The translations under genes were made by a program, and so were the position numbers. From assembly GCA_934271235.1 (NCBI GenBank), contig CAKQQT010000008.1, positions 59,910-123,909 of the forward strand: a stretch of 64,000 bases of DNA, in the 5' to 3' direction. How positions within the stretch are numbered: position 1 is the first letter of the stretch; the number at the start of each line of letters is the position of its first letter. Shown here one piece after another: positions 42,906-53,648 of the stretch. The notes under the pieces were generated by a model. That model saw nothing but the letters and a program-made list of their open reading frames with translations. It was not told the DNA's origin and made no database searches. This stretch comes from an uncultured Clostridia bacterium (lineage in GTDB: Bacteria; Bacillota; Clostridia; Peptostreptococcales; Anaerovoracaceae).

Positions 42906-44756
42906 TCACAGCTGCAGATTTTCCAGTTCGGTGCAGAGCTTCTCGACCGCAGCCAGATCATTTCGCTGAAACGCGGCGGCGATGCCGTTCTCCAACTCCT
43001 GCTTCTTGCGATCGATCTCCAGATAAGTTACATCAAAATATCGATCATAGACCATTTTGCGGAAGTTCCGACTGCGGATCCTCCTTACGGTATTTTCATC
43101 CACGAAAAGGATATAGTCGGCGCAGTCGGCGGCCAGATAAAAATCATGCGTCACCATCAGGATCGTTCCCCGGTACGCGTCGATCGCCTTCTCCAGAGCG
43201 GTCTGCGCCGCCAGATCCAGGTGGCTGGTCGGTTCATCCAGGAGCAGCAGGCCGGCGCCGCTGCGGGAAAGAACGGCCAGCTGCAGCAGGTTCTGTTCAC
43301 CGCCGGAAAGCCGGCTTACGTTCTGCTCCAGACAAGCCGTCGGCAGAGTGTAAGCCGCAAGACAGGCCTGCATTTCGGCCCGGGTTTTCAGGCCGGCGCC
43401 CTGCAGGACCTTCGCGACAGTCCGGTCACCGTTCTCCGCGCCGGCCTCCAGCTGCGACAGCCACGCAAAAGTCGTATCCGGGCCGATCCGGATCGCCGGG
43501 TCTTCCTGCCGGATGATATCCCGGATGAGCGTCGTCTTGCCGGTGCCGTTGGCTCCGATCAGGGCGACCTTTTCTCCCTCTTTGATCTCGAAATTTACAT
43601 CCCGCAGCAGATGCTCGTCAAATTTTACTTCGTAATCCGTCACCCGCAGCACGATGCGCGGCTCGGATGATGGCCGCGCGCAATCCTCGCTCGCATTTCG
43701 GATCTCGCTCCCGTCCGCAGCGGACAGCGCCGCCGGAACCGGTGCTTCCGGTTTCGGGGCCTGCGCGGCGCGTAACGCAGCGTCGGGCAGGGTGATCTGC
43801 GGCTCCCGCACTTCGATGAACGGCGCTTTGATCTGCCGCGCCAGCAGTCTTTCCAGCTGCGACTGCTTGGCATTGACCGCTTGCCCGATGGTCGGATTGA
43901 CCATCAGCGTCGCGCGCTTGCGCAGGATCTCCACCATCTGCTCCGTGCGCGCGATCTCTTCCTGTTCTTCGATATGCTGCAGGCGCAGGTTCAGTTTTTC
44001 GCGCAGGATCGCGCAGCGATAGGCCGCGTAGGAGCCGTCAAATTCCTGCAGATCGCCGTTTTCCAGATGCAGGATCTGATCAAAGCAATGGTTCAGCAGA
44101 TAGCGATTATGGGTAACGGCCAGCAGTGTGCCGCGATAAGCGTTGATCAGCTTGCAGAGCCCGTTCAGATTTTCAAAATCCAAAAAGACATCCGGCTCGT
44201 CCAAAACCAAAAAGTTCGGCGCCAGCAGCATTTCCCGCAGGATCTGCAGCAGCTTGTATTCCCCGCCGCTGACCTCCGAAAGCTTCGTTTCCGCCAGATC
44301 GCTCATTCCCGCGGTATAAAGCTGCCGGCGGATGACGCTTTCGTAATGATCCGCGTCCATCGCTTCGCTCTGATCCAGCAGCGCCTGATAGCGGATAAAC
44401 AGCTGCTCCATCTCCGCCTCACCGATCCCCGGCGCAGCCATTTCGTCGCAGGCCGCGGCAATCTGTGCGTTCAGGTCAGTAAAGCGCTGCGCGAGATATT
44501 CGAACACGGTGCAGTCCTGTGCCTTATCCCGCACGCTGAACTGACTGGCGTAACCGATGCGGCAGTTTTCGTCCAGCAGGACCTTGCCGTCGAACCAGTA
44601 CCGCTCCGGGTGCATCAGCAGGTCCACAAGCGTCGATTTGCCGCATCCGTTGCTGCCGATCAGCGCGCAATGCCGCCCGGTCTCTATGGTAAATGAAATC
44701 TCGTTGTATAAGTCTTTGTCAGGAAAACCGTAGGATAGTTTTTCGACCTGGATCAT
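42906..44756 (-). CDS. ABC-F family ATP-binding protein
   Basis: The 616-residue protein has two ABC domains and no membrane helices. Domain 1: GSNGCGKST, VSGGEYKLL, LVLDEPDVFLDF. Domain 2: GANGTGKTT, LSGGEQNLL, LLLLDEPTSHLDL. The linker between them (about 265-330) carries KRATLMVNPTIGQAVNAKQ. Such proteins act on ribosomes in translation or antibiotic protection, but the closest subgroup cannot be fixed by eye. An Ala/Pro-rich insert lies at about 335-365. It starts 28 bases after the U32 gene. Confidence 0.9.
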   Translation of the reverse strand: MIQVEKLSYGFPDKDLYNEISFTIETGRHCALIGSNGCGKSTLVDLLMHPERYWFDGKVLLDENCRIGYASQFSVRDKAQDCTVFEYLAQRFTDLNAQIAAACDEMAAPGIGEAEMEQLFIRYQALLDQSEAMDADHYESVIRRQLYTAGMSDLAETKLSEVSGGEYKLLQILREMLLAPNFLVLDEPDVFLDFENLNGLCKLINAYRGTLLAVTHNRYLLNHCFDQILHLENGDLQEFDGSYAAYRCAILREKLNLRLQHIEEQEEIARTEQMVEILRKRATLMVNPTIGQAVNAKQSQLERLLARQIKAPFIEVREPQITLPDAALRAAQAPKPEAPVPAALSAADGSEIRNASEDCARPSSEPRIVLRVTDYEVKFDEHLLRDVNFEIKEGEKVALIGANGTGKTTLIRDIIRQEDPAIRIGPDTTFAWLSQLEAGAENGDRTVAKVLQGAGLKTRAEMQACLAAYTLPTACLEQNVSRLSGGEQNLLQLAVLSRSGAGLLLLDEPTSHLDLAAQTALEKAIDAYRGTILMVTHDFYLAADCADYILFVDENTVRRIRSRNFRKMVYDRYFDVTYLEIDRKKQELENGIAAAFQRNDLAAVEKLCTELENLQL

Positions 44757-44783
44757 GTTGTTTCCTCTTTCTTATCTCATATG

Positions 44784-47063
44784 CTAAATGATTTCCTTGT
44801 TAAAATGGCCCCGCGTATCGCTCTCCTTGCGGAACAGGGACTTTGGCTCCCGCCCGCTGAGCTTGCGCTGCGCGGCGCGGACGATGCGCGTCACTTCTTC
44901 CGCGCTCTCGGTCGTAAAGTTCAGGCGGAACGCTTCCACGCCCTGAACGGACGGCATCTCATCCAGCAGGTTGAGGATCTTGCCGTTGAGGACGGTCGTC
45001 GTACAGTCTTGATGGGAAAGGATCGGGAAGGTCCCGTATTCGTCTTTCAGTTCATAGGTCCGCGTTTTGCAGAGTCCGCACTGCTCCATCTTTTTGAGCG
45101 GGCAGTATTTGGTGAACAGCAGCGGCGCGCGGCCGTAAACGATCATCTCCAGTGCCGGCGCCGCGCCGTATGCGCGGCGATAAGCCTCGATCAGACCTGC
45201 GATCTGCCTGCGGTTCAGCTCGTAAGACAGGGTCACGCGTTTTGCGCCCAGTTCCAGCAGTCTGCGGCAGGCAACGGAATTGACCACATTAAAAGAATAA
45301 TCGGTCACGAACGGATTGCGGTCTTTATAATAATGCAGGCCGCCGTATCCGCCGAGCAAAAGCTCTCCGTCCCGCTCCTCATAGCTTACCTGATTCCTGC
45401 GGACGATATTCTCAAAATAGATCTGCGAGATCCCGGCGTTCCGACAAGCGTCGTACTGCTCCTTTGTAACGACGGACGCCGTCAGATACGGCTCCTGCGT
45501 CTCTGCCTGCGAACGATCCGGCGTCTGCGCGTTTTCTGCCTCCGCCTGCGCCGAAAGCTCCGCGTCGTCAAGTATACGGCGCGGCTTGCTGTTCAGTTTT
45601 TCCTCGTAAAGCTGCTCAACGATCGCGCGGCGCCCCTGGTTGAGCATCTTGACCGGGATGAACGCCCCGCACTCTTCAAACACGAGTTCCTGCAAGGTAA
45701 ACACCGTGTCATTGAGCTTTGCCAGCTGCTTTTTTACTTGCTCGGCAGTGGTCGGCCGGTTTTCCGCCGCCTCCAGGATCTCCTCGCTCGTATAGCCGCA
45801 GCGGACGCCCAGACCCTCAGCCTCGACGTTCAGCGCCGCGCCGGGATAGGCGTACACCCAAAGCCGCAGCGGAAAGCGCCGGAATTCCTGCTCCATGCTC
45901 TTTTCCAGTTCCTTATAGAACTGATAGTCCTTGGTCTTGTAGACCGGATCACCTTTGGACAATTTTTCCTTGATGCGGATGAAGCAGCTGCGCTCCGCCT
46001 GATTGATCAGATTGCCGTCCCGATCGTACAGCTTGACCACGGAAAGGTTGACATCTTCCCCGTTATGGTCAATGCGGATGATATCGTTCTGCTTCAGGGT
46101 GTCATGCAGACGGATCTCGTACATGCCTTTATAAGTGCCGGCAACGCTGCCGATCGCATAGCCGAAATTGTTCGGCTTCTGGATATTAGTCAGGTCCTTC
46201 GGATCCTCATGAAAAAGATATCCTTTGGTAAACGTGCGGTTGAAGGTCTTTTTCAGAGCATCCTTATCTTCTTCTGTCGCGTGTCCGTCGAGGGCTGCGC
46301 GGTATCTTGCCGTCACATTTGCCACATAAGCCGGTTCTTTCATGCGGCCCTCGATCTTGAGAGAGTCCAATGCTTTGAGGTCTTCGATATGATCGATGGT
46401 GTTCAGGTCCTTGGTCGACAGCAGATAGCTCGTCCCCAGGGATCTTTCGTTCGTCTTGTCGATCAGCTCATAAGACTTGCGGCAGGAGCCGACACATCTG
46501 CCTCGGTTGCCGCTGCGGTAGCCGATCAATCCGGACATCAGACAGTTGCCGGAATAGGATATGCAGAGCGCTCCGTGCACAAAGATCTCCATCGGGATCT
46601 GCGCGATCCGCCGGATCTCTTTCGCCTTTTCGATCGGGACCTCGCGCGCCAGTACCACACGCTTCGCGCCGAGTTCTTTCCAGAGCAGCGTGCCCTCCAG
46701 ATCGTCGATCCCCATCTGTGTGGAGCAATGCGCTTCCATATCCGGAAAATGCCGGACGATCTCCTCAAATACCGCCATATCCTGCACGATGACGCCGTCG
46801 ACGCCGATCTCGTTGAGAAAAGTCAGCTGTGCTCGCATGTCGGCAAGTTCTTCCTCAAAAACGATGGTGTTCATCGTTACATAAACCTTTACTTCCCGCA
46901 GGTGCGCATAGCGGACCGCCTCCGCAAGCGTTGTTTCGTCGAAATTGCAGGAATATGCGCGCGCGCCGAATTTCTGCATCCCGAGATATACCGCATCGCA
47001 GCCGCTTGCGACCGCCGCTTTCAGTGCCTCCATATTTCCGGCCGGAGCCAGCAGTTCTGTCAT
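44784..47063 (-). CDS. U32 family peptidase / RlhA-type protein
   Basis: The ATG at 47063 has CAGGAGG ahead and opens MTELLAPAGNMEALKAAV, giving 759 residues. The U32 signature EIFVHGALCISYSGNCLMSG is present, followed by the cysteine block GRCVGSCRKSYE; another Cys cluster lies near the C-terminus (YCPLKKMEQCGLCKTRTYE). The length fits the long U32 form with a second domain. Many such proteins modify tRNA or rRNA with Fe-S clusters rather than cut protein. It follows dusB, another RNA-modification gene, by about 20 bases. Confidence 0.9.
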   Translation of the reverse strand: MTELLAPAGNMEALKAAVASGCDAVYLGMQKFGARAYSCNFDETTLAEAVRYAHLREVKVYVTMNTIVFEEELADMRAQLTFLNEIGVDGVIVQDMAVFEEIVRHFPDMEAHCSTQMGIDDLEGTLLWKELGAKRVVLAREVPIEKAKEIRRIAQIPMEIFVHGALCISYSGNCLMSGLIGYRSGNRGRCVGSCRKSYELIDKTNERSLGTSYLLSTKDLNTIDHIEDLKALDSLKIEGRMKEPAYVANVTARYRAALDGHATEEDKDALKKTFNRTFTKGYLFHEDPKDLTNIQKPNNFGYAIGSVAGTYKGMYEIRLHDTLKQNDIIRIDHNGEDVNLSVVKLYDRDGNLINQAERSCFIRIKEKLSKGDPVYKTKDYQFYKELEKSMEQEFRRFPLRLWVYAYPGAALNVEAEGLGVRCGYTSEEILEAAENRPTTAEQVKKQLAKLNDTVFTLQELVFEECGAFIPVKMLNQGRRAIVEQLYEEKLNSKPRRILDDAELSAQAEAENAQTPDRSQAETQEPYLTASVVTKEQYDACRNAGISQIYFENIVRRNQVSYEERDGELLLGGYGGLHYYKDRNPFVTDYSFNVVNSVACRRLLELGAKRVTLSYELNRRQIAGLIEAYRRAYGAAPALEMIVYGRAPLLFTKYCPLKKMEQCGLCKTRTYELKDEYGTFPILSHQDCTTTVLNGKILNLLDEMPSVQGVEAFRLNFTTESAEEVTRIVRAAQRKLSGREPKSLFRKESDTRGHFNKEII

Positions 47064-47080
47064 GGTTTCCTCCTGTTTCA

Positions 47081-48139
47081 TCAAATATTCCGAATGGCTT
47101 CCCGCAGCGCGTCGGCGTCGTTGATCTGATTGACCTTGCCGCGGAACGCCGCCGCACCCGGCAGGCCCTTCAGGTACCAGCCGACATGCTTGCGCATCTC
47201 TCGTACTGCGGTGTATTCGCCTTTCAGCGCACAGACATCGTCAAAATGCCGCAGCATCATGCGGATCTTTTCCGGTTTATCCGGCAGCTTCGGCGCGGCC
47301 GCCATGGTTTCGGTCCGAGCGGCCGCCGCGTCTTCCTGCATCGCTTCCTGTGCAGCCGCCGAGCGGCCGCTGCCGCCGCAGCCGGCGTCAAACTCGCCGT
47401 TTTCCCATGCCCATGCCAGCTGCTCAAAGATCCAGGGATTTCCCAGCGCTCCGCGCCCGATCATCACAAGATCGCAGCCCGTTTCCTGCATCATGCGGCG
47501 GGCTGACGCCACGTCCGTGACATCACCGTTGCCGATCACCGGAATGGATACCGCCTGTTTCACGTCGGCGATCACCGTCCAGTCGGCGCTCCCGCTGTAA
47601 AACTGCTCCCGGGTCCTGCCGTGCACCGCTACCGCAGACGCGCCTGCGGCTTCGATCGCACGTGCCACCTCTGCGGCGTTCTTTTCGGCGTCGTTCCATC
47701 CGGCGCGGATCTTCACCGTGACCGGTTTTTCACTTGCCTCCACGGCCGCCCGCACGACTTCGTATACCAGCTTCGGCTTGCGCATCAGCGCGCTGCCCTC
47801 TTCATTGCGCACGATCTTGGGCACCGGGCAGCCCATATTGATGTCCAGCAGGACATGGGGCCGCCGGTTCAGCATCCGCACCGCTTCCGCGACGATCTCC
47901 GGCTCGTGCCCGAAGATCTGGTAAGAGACCGGTGCTTCACCCGGCAGAATGTCCAGCAGCTTATCTGTATTCTTGTCCTTATACCAGAGCCCCTTGGCGC
48001 TGACCATTTCGGAACAGACCAAGGCAGCGCCCATTTCGCCGCAGATGCGGCGGAATGGGGCATCGGTGATGCCCGCAAGGGGCGCCAGAATAAAGGGATT
48101 TTTTAATTGTACGTTTCCGATCTTGCAGTCTCGATCCAT
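47081..48139 (-). CDS. dusB: tRNA-dihydrouridine synthase DusB
   Basis: The 352-residue flavoprotein begins with the FMN-binding APLAGITDAPFRRICGEMGA segment and has the Dus marks INMGCPVPKIV with the catalytic Cys, KIRAGW and IGNGDV, and GRGALGNPWIF. It reduces uridines in tRNA using NADPH. An Ala-rich insert at about 245-280 interrupts the region before the C-terminal helical domain. It lies between the PucR-type and U32 genes. Confidence 0.95.
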   Translation of the reverse strand: MDRDCKIGNVQLKNPFILAPLAGITDAPFRRICGEMGAALVCSEMVSAKGLWYKDKNTDKLLDILPGEAPVSYQIFGHEPEIVAEAVRMLNRRPHVLLDINMGCPVPKIVRNEEGSALMRKPKLVYEVVRAAVEASEKPVTVKIRAGWNDAEKNAAEVARAIEAAGASAVAVHGRTREQFYSGSADWTVIADVKQAVSIPVIGNGDVTDVASARRMMQETGCDLVMIGRGALGNPWIFEQLAWAWENGEFDAGCGGSGRSAAAQEAMQEDAAAARTETMAAAPKLPDKPEKIRMMLRHFDDVCALKGEYTAVREMRKHVGWYLKGLPGAAAFRGKVNQINDADALREAIRNI

Positions 48140-48258
48140 CTCGCTTCCTCCCGGCAGAGTTCTGAAAAAAATCCGCCGGTTTTCGCAGCGGATTTTGTTT
48201 TTGCTCTATTTTCTCTGTTTTCCTCGCGCGCCCTGCGCACGCATTTGTCCGCATCGGA

Positions 48259-49836
48259 CTACTTCGATGCGTTTTCCATTCTGCGCAGCGCCAGCGCGAT
48301 GGTCAGACCCGGGATCACACGGTTGCCGGTGATCTCCGCGCCGAGGATCTCGTTGATCTTCTTCAGACGATACTGCACTGTATTCGTATGGATCCCCATG
48401 AACTCCGACGTCTTGCCGCTGTTCATGCCTGCATCCAGCACAAAGGTCTCCAGCGTCTCCAAAAGCTGTTTGGATTTGTTGTCGCCCTCTCTGCGGAACG
48501 GTTCCAGAAGATCCATATAGTTCTTCTTGAGGTAACCGCCCTGCACCTGAATATTGATGCAGTTGCTGACCAGTGTCAGTTCGTACTTGGTGAAAACCCG
48601 TTTGTACGGGAAAATACTTTCCACGAACGCCCAAGTTTCGCCGATCAGACGGAAGCCGTCACCTGCGCCCTCGATCCCGTCGATGCCCGTCACATGGAAA
48701 ATGCGCACGGTCTTGTTTTCTTTCAGCGCGTCGAAGAACTTCAGGCAGACTGCCTTTTCCTCGTTCTCCTCTTCATCCGCCAGCTTCGGCCCCTTGAGCA
48801 GGAGCGCGTAGCTTTCGTTTTCCTCGCTGATCTTGATGATATCCAAAAGTCCGTCGCTGACAAACTGATGGATGACTTCTTCCGCGTGGTTGTCTTCGAT
48901 CCCTTTCGCGTAAAAGACGGAAATGATGTCGGACAGCTTCACGCCGGCTTCTTCCCGGATAGAGTAAGCCAGACTCTTGTTGCCGCGCATCAGCGCCTTG
49001 ACCAGCTCGGCCTTGGCGTCACGCTCCGGCGTATACTTCCACATGCCCATCGCCAGTTCGATGATCTCGGCCAGTTTGGTCATCTCGCCGGACGAGTAGT
49101 TGTCATCGTTGTCGACAATGAACAGATAATATTTTTCGTTATTGATATGCACCAGACCCCAGTAGGTCAGCACGCCGTCGATCTCGATCAGACTGTAGAT
49201 GTTGCTCAGGTTCAGCGCCGCTTCCTTGCCGCGGCGGATGGCTTCGTTGATCGTCGTCTGATGTCTGGTCTCGATGGCAAAGATCGGATTGAAGTCCTCG
49301 CTCAGCAGCACGACCTGAAAATCATTGTTGATCGCCGCCTCACGGAGCGCCTGCTGGAAATTCGCGTGTTTCTCGAAGTTGAGCAGATGGAAGATCGTGT
49401 TGTTGATCAGACTGTTCTTGAAATTATTTCCGTACAGCACATGCTCCATGACCTCCGCGATGATCTGCGAATAGTCCATATTTTCTCCGTCGACCATGAT
49501 GATCAGCGGAACACCGGCTTCGTCTGCCGCACGTGTGACTTCTTTATCGACCGGTTTGGTCGTCTGTTCCCTGCGGAAGATCACGATCGCCGCGACGCCT
49601 GTTTTCGCAAGTTCGCGGATCGTTTCCTGCTGCATCTTCACATCGTTCTTCATCCCCGCAAACGAGGTCAGGACCATGTTGCCGCTGCTGCCGCTGCATT
49701 TTATCGCTTCTTCCGGAGAGGACGCGTCCATGACGGAAACCGCTTTCACACGGTTATCCATATTTCTTTCTCCCGCAACTACGATACATTTCCGGAAGGA
49801 TTCCAGCTGCAGACAATCCTTAACGCTTACCTTCAT
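48259..49836 (-). CDS. PucR family transcriptional regulator
   Basis: The ATG at 49836 has GAGGGAG ahead and gives 525 residues. Its N-terminal domain ([20 protein letters not shown]... ) is the purine-catabolism regulator-like type, a middle region lacks a clear family match, and the C-terminus has the PucR helix-turn-helix (MGIHTNTVQYRLKKINEILG). It overlaps the ftsH stop by 17 bases. Targets are not evident; purine or amino-acid use is a general role for the family. Confidence 0.9.
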   Translation of the reverse strand: MKVSVKDCLQLESFRKCIVVAGERNMDNRVKAVSVMDASSPEEAIKCSGSSGNMVLTSFAGMKNDVKMQQETIRELAKTGVAAIVIFRREQTTKPVDKEVTRAADEAGVPLIIMVDGENMDYSQIIAEVMEHVLYGNNFKNSLINNTIFHLLNFEKHANFQQALREAAINNDFQVVLLSEDFNPIFAIETRHQTTINEAIRRGKEAALNLSNIYSLIEIDGVLTYWGLVHINNEKYYLFIVDNDDNYSSGEMTKLAEIIELAMGMWKYTPERDAKAELVKALMRGNKSLAYSIREEAGVKLSDIISVFYAKGIEDNHAEEVIHQFVSDGLLDIIKISEENESYALLLKGPKLADEEENEEKAVCLKFFDALKENKTVRIFHVTGIDGIEGAGDGFRLIGETWAFVESIFPYKRVFTKYELTLVSNCINIQVQGGYLKKNYMDLLEPFRREGDNKSKQLLETLETFVLDAGMNSGKTSEFMGIHTNTVQYRLKKINEILGAEITGNRVIPGLTIALALRRMENASK

Positions 49837-51871
49837 CTTCTCCCTCATCTTCTTTCTGAGATGCCTCAGCTGCCTGAGGTTCATCTTCTTTCAGCGCATC
49901 GTCGTCCTGCATATAATCGGCGTCATACTTTTTCAGTTCCTCCAGAAGACGTTCTTCCTCTTCCTTGCGGAGCTGTTCTGCCTCTGCAGCTTCCTTTTCA
50001 TTCTGCGCTTTCTTTGCTTCATCCGCCTTATCCACACTGTCTTTCAGATCTTCCGCGGTAATCTTGCCGGTGTAAAGATCTTCAAACTGCTGGCCGTCGA
50101 TCGTTTCGACCAGAAGCAGCGCTTTGGCAACGCGCTCCAAGGTCTCGTCATGTTCCATCAGAATCTTGGTTGCCTCGTCATAGGCTTCGTCGATGATCCG
50201 CTTGATCTCGTCGTCGATCTCCTGCGCGGTGTGTTCGGAATAATTTTTGTGTGCCGTAAAATCGTTGCCCAGGAAAACCTCTTCCTCCCCGCCGTAGTTC
50301 ACAGCGCCGAGTTTTTCGCTGAAGCCGTACTTGGTCACCATTTCCCTTGCGGTAGAGGTCGCCTGCTTGATATCACCGGATGCGCCGATCGAAATATCGT
50401 CCAGCTTCAGTTTTTCGGCTACCCGTCCGCCCATGCAGGACACGATGTAGTTGTACATCGAACCCTTGGTATCGAACATCTTGTCATCTTCCGGCAGGTA
50501 CATGGTATATCCGCCGGCTCTTCCCCTCGGGATGATCGTGACTTCGTGGATCGGCATATGCTTCGGCAGCGTTCTCGCCACGATGGCATGACCGGCTTCA
50601 TGGTATGCCGTGAGCTTCTTTTCTTCTTCGGAAACAACTCTGGACTTTTTCGCCGGACCCATCTGCACCTTGCGGATGGCTTCCTCAATCTCTTCCATAC
50701 GGATGAATCTTCCGTTACGGCGGGCTGTGATCAGAGCTGCTTCGTTCAGGATATTTTCAAGGTCGGCAGGGGTGGAACCCATGGTCCTTCTCGCCAACAC
50801 CTTCGGCGTTACGTCCTCTGCCAGCGGTTTGTTCTTGGCATGTACTTTGATGATCTCTTCACGGCCTTTGACATCCGGAAGACCGATCACGATCTGCCGG
50901 TCAAATCTGCCCGGTCTGAGCAGTGCCGGGTCCAGAACGTCCGGACGGTTGGTCGCCGCCAAGATGATGATGCCGGAGTTCTCCGCGAAACCGTCCATTT
51001 CGACCAGCAGCTGGTTCAGCGTCTGTTCCCGTTCATCGTGACCGCCGCCGATGCCCGCGCCGCGCTTACGGCCGACCGCGTCGATCTCGTCGATGAACAC
51101 GATGCAAGGCGAGTTTTTCTTGGCCTGATCGAACAGGTCTCTGACACGGGACGCACCGACGCCGACGAACATTTCCACGAAGTCGGAACCGCTGATCGTA
51201 AAGAACGGTACGCCGGCTTCACCGGCCGCCGCCTTGGAGATATAGGTCTTACCGGTTCCCGGAGGCCCTACCAGCAGAATGCCTTTCGGGATCCGAGCTC
51301 CGAGTTCCTTGTATTTTTTCGGCGCTTTGAGGAAGTCCACGACTTCTTCCAGTTCCTGCTTTTCTTCTTCCAGTCCGGCGACATCGTCAAAGGTCACTTT
51401 TTTGTCGCCTTTGACCATCTTGGCTCTGGATTTACCGAATTGGAACGCCTTACCGTTTCCGCCCTGGTTCATCATGATGTAGAACAGGAAGATCAATGCG
51501 CCGATCATCAGCAGGTTCGGCAGCAGGCTCAAAAGGAACGAACCGGTGTCCGGCTTCGGACTGGAAAATTCCTTTAAGGTCCCGTTCTGCATCTGGTCAA
51601 ACAGATAGTTTTCTTCCAGCCAGTTGATCTCCAGTACGGATGGCGCGTAAGCGTAGTAATAGGTGTCTTTGCTGATCTGTCCGGTCAGCGTGGTATTTTC
51701 GATCTGGATCGCTTCAAACTTTTCCTGTTCGACCATCTGCGCGAATTTGGAAAAGGATATCTCTTTCATAGTCTGCTGACTGCCGTCCAGTCCCTTGTAG
51801 AACATGGCCACCAGCAGAACGACCAAAAATAGGATCAAATAGACGCTGACATTTTTTGCGAATTTTTTCAC
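49820..51871 (-). CDS. ftsH: ATP-dependent zinc metalloprotease FtsH
   Basis: The 683-residue membrane protease has N-terminal helices at about 7-27 and 108-130, the AAA+ Walker A GPPGTGKT near residue 200, Walker [12 protein letters not shown], the second region of homology with [20 protein letters not shown], and zinc ligands HEAGH near 422. It degrades membrane and regulatory proteins. The C-terminus is a Glu/Lys/Asp-rich tail. It lies 101 bases after tilS, as in many Firmicutes, but without hprT between. Confidence 0.98.
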   Translation of the reverse strand: MKKFAKNVSVYLILFLVVLLVAMFYKGLDGSQQTMKEISFSKFAQMVEQEKFEAIQIENTTLTGQISKDTYYYAYAPSVLEINWLEENYLFDQMQNGTLKEFSSPKPDTGSFLLSLLPNLLMIGALIFLFYIMMNQGGNGKAFQFGKSRAKMVKGDKKVTFDDVAGLEEEKQELEEVVDFLKAPKKYKELGARIPKGILLVGPPGTGKTYISKAAAGEAGVPFFTISGSDFVEMFVGVGASRVRDLFDQAKKNSPCIVFIDEIDAVGRKRGAGIGGGHDEREQTLNQLLVEMDGFAENSGIIILAATNRPDVLDPALLRPGRFDRQIVIGLPDVKGREEIIKVHAKNKPLAEDVTPKVLARRTMGSTPADLENILNEAALITARRNGRFIRMEEIEEAIRKVQMGPAKKSRVVSEEEKKLTAYHEAGHAIVARTLPKHMPIHEVTIIPRGRAGGYTMYLPEDDKMFDTKGSMYNYIVSCMGGRVAEKLKLDDISIGASGDIKQATSTAREMVTKYGFSEKLGAVNYGGEEEVFLGNDFTAHKNYSEHTAQEIDDEIKRIIDEAYDEATKILMEHDETLERVAKALLLVETIDGQQFEDLYTGKITAEDLKDSVDKADEAKKAQNEKEAAEAEQLRKEEEERLLEELKKYDADYMQDDDALKEDEPQAAEASQKEDEGEDEGKR

Positions 51872-51971
51872 TTGTTTCCCCTTTCAAGATAGAATCTATA
51901 TTTCATTTCTGCGTTTTTCTTGTTTTTTTGCGCTATCTTTCTAAGTACGCTTTTGTATTTTATCACAAAAT

Positions 51972-53648
51972 CTATGAAATTTCAAGGATTATTATTGTTT
52001 CCTCTGCGTGGATATCCACTTTTCTGTCCGCACAAAATCTGCCTTTTTGCCTTAATCTGTCGGATCTGAAATTTTTTGACGGCAGGATCCACCAAACGCT
52101 GTTCCCGCAGGCCAGTACCGGTATCGCATCCCGGCTGTTTTTCGGCACTTTTTCATCGACAAAAAAGTCCTGCAGTTTTTTCCTTCCGCCCGGGATCGTC
52201 AAAAAATCCCCGTCCCGGCGGGTGCGGATCTCCGGTATGACCTCCTCCGGCAGATCATCGGCGCGAAAGGCTCCGTGAAGTCCCAGTTCTCCGGTCTGCA
52301 GCAGCTGCCGATATGCGGCGGTATCCGTCCGCCAAAGCCGATATTGCGGCTGCTCCGAAGCATCCGCCTCCGCCCGGCGATCGAATTTGATCTTTTCGTA
52401 GACTCTGGCCGCGCGATAGCCGTCCGCCAGCTCGATCTCTGCGGACGGATTCTCGGAAATGCGGATCTTTTCGATCGCCGCAAGCTGCGCACTGCTGAAG
52501 TTTTCCGCCATGCCGATGCAGCTCAGTGCTTTATGATAAACACGCGTGCGGATCGCCGGGTGCATCGCTTCTAAGCGATCCATGCTGAGATAAACGGCTT
52601 CCGGCAGTTCCGCCGACCGCGCATCTGCCGACTGCCTAGCTTCCACCTGCTGCGCATCCGCCGGCCGCTCGGTTTTCTTCGGAGCCGCACAGGTTCCTTT
52701 TCCCTGCATCGCCTCATCGGACAGCAGCGCGTCCCGAAAAGCCTGCTCAGCCTGCTGCCAGAGGTAGTCTTTGTCGGCCTTTGCGATGTTTCCCAACCGA
52801 TTTACGGCTGCCAGGATATTTTCGTTATAATGTTCCGCCAGATACGGCAGCAGCTGCAGACGGATCTTATTGCGCGTGTAAACGGTCTCCGCATTCGTAT
52901 GATCGATGCGCGCCGTAAGCTGACGCTGCGCGAGGTACTGCTCGATCTCGTCCCGCGGCGTCTCCAGCAGCGGCCGGATGACCGCGATCTTCACCTCGCG
53001 TGCTGCGCCGGTTGCCTCCGGAGAACTTACGGCCCTGCCGGCCTCCGCAGTATCCGCCGGCCCGCAGCCCCCCGTGGCTGCTGTGCTGCCGGCATGTCTG
53101 TCCGATTTCGCAGATCCGACACGGATCGTCTCATATCGTTTTTTAGCGATCCCTGCAAGGCCGTCGGTCCCGGTCCCGCGCAGAATGCGGAACAGGATCG
53201 TTTCTGCCTGATCGTTGGCGTTCTGTGCAACCGCGATCGCGATCTGCCCTGCCTCCACGCCTTTGGCGAGCAGCCCGGCGGCAACTTTGCCGAACGCTTC
53301 ATATCGGGCTTTGCGTCCCGCCTCCTCGGAGGTCAGCCCCTCTTTTTCGGCGATCGCAGCACAGTCGTACACAAAACTGGTGCATGGCCAGCCGCGCTGC
53401 CTGCAGAACTGTTCGGCAAAAGCCTGGTCTTCCTCCGCCGCGCCCGGCCGGAAGCGATGGTTGACATGGACCGGATACAGCCGCAGCTTCATCGGCTCCG
53501 CCAGTCGGCAGAGCATGTCAAAAAGGCACATCGAATCCGGGCCTCCGGAGAAGCCGATCACAATGTGCATTCCGTCTTTTATCAGTTCTTCTTTTTTGAT
53601 CTGTTCTCTGACATGGTCAAAGGTCCGTGCCGTACTTGCTGTCATCAT
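51972..53648 (-). CDS. tilS: tRNA(Ile)-lysidine synthase TilS
   Basis: The ATG at 53648 has AAAGGAATCC ahead and gives 558 residues. The N-terminal ATP-pyrophosphatase loop is SGGPDS near residue 38. The HVNHRFRPGAAEEDQAF and QNANDQAETILFRILRGTG motifs are typical of TilS, and a C-terminal substrate-binding domain follows. It modifies the CAU anticodon of tRNA(Ile). Two low-complexity inserts (about 195-240 and 330-365) make it longer than the usual 460 residues. The upstream in-frame extension lacks a start site and family similarity. Confidence 0.94.
   Translation of the reverse strand: MMTASTARTFDHVREQIKKEELIKDGMHIVIGFSGGPDSMCLFDMLCRLAEPMKLRLYPVHVNHRFRPGAAEEDQAFAEQFCRQRGWPCTSFVYDCAAIAEKEGLTSEEAGRKARYEAFGKVAAGLLAKGVEAGQIAIAVAQNANDQAETILFRILRGTGTDGLAGIAKKRYETIRVGSAKSDRHAGSTAATGGCGPADTAEAGRAVSSPEATGAAREVKIAVIRPLLETPRDEIEQYLAQRQLTARIDHTNAETVYTRNKIRLQLLPYLAEHYNENILAAVNRLGNIAKADKDYLWQQAEQAFRDALLSDEAMQGKGTCAAPKKTERPADAQQVEARQSADARSAELPEAVYLSMDRLEAMHPAIRTRVYHKALSCIGMAENFSSAQLAAIEKIRISENPSAEIELADGYRAARVYEKIKFDRRAEADASEQPQYRLWRTDTAAYRQLLQTGELGLHGAFRADDLPEEVIPEIRTRRDGDFLTIPGGRKKLQDFFVDEKVPKNSRDAIPVLACGNSVWWILPSKNFRSDRLRQKGRFCADRKVDIHAEETIIILEIS

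Noticed and set aside
44781..47129. Very long plus-strand frame opposite the U32 gene
   Set aside because: The minus-strand gene has full U32 motifs, a signature and a ribosome site. The plus frame is a shadow produced by GC-rich codons.
48388..51577. Long plus-strand frames opposite the PucR-type and ftsH genes
   Set aside because: They lie antisense to clear FtsH and PucR proteins and show shadow composition without motifs.
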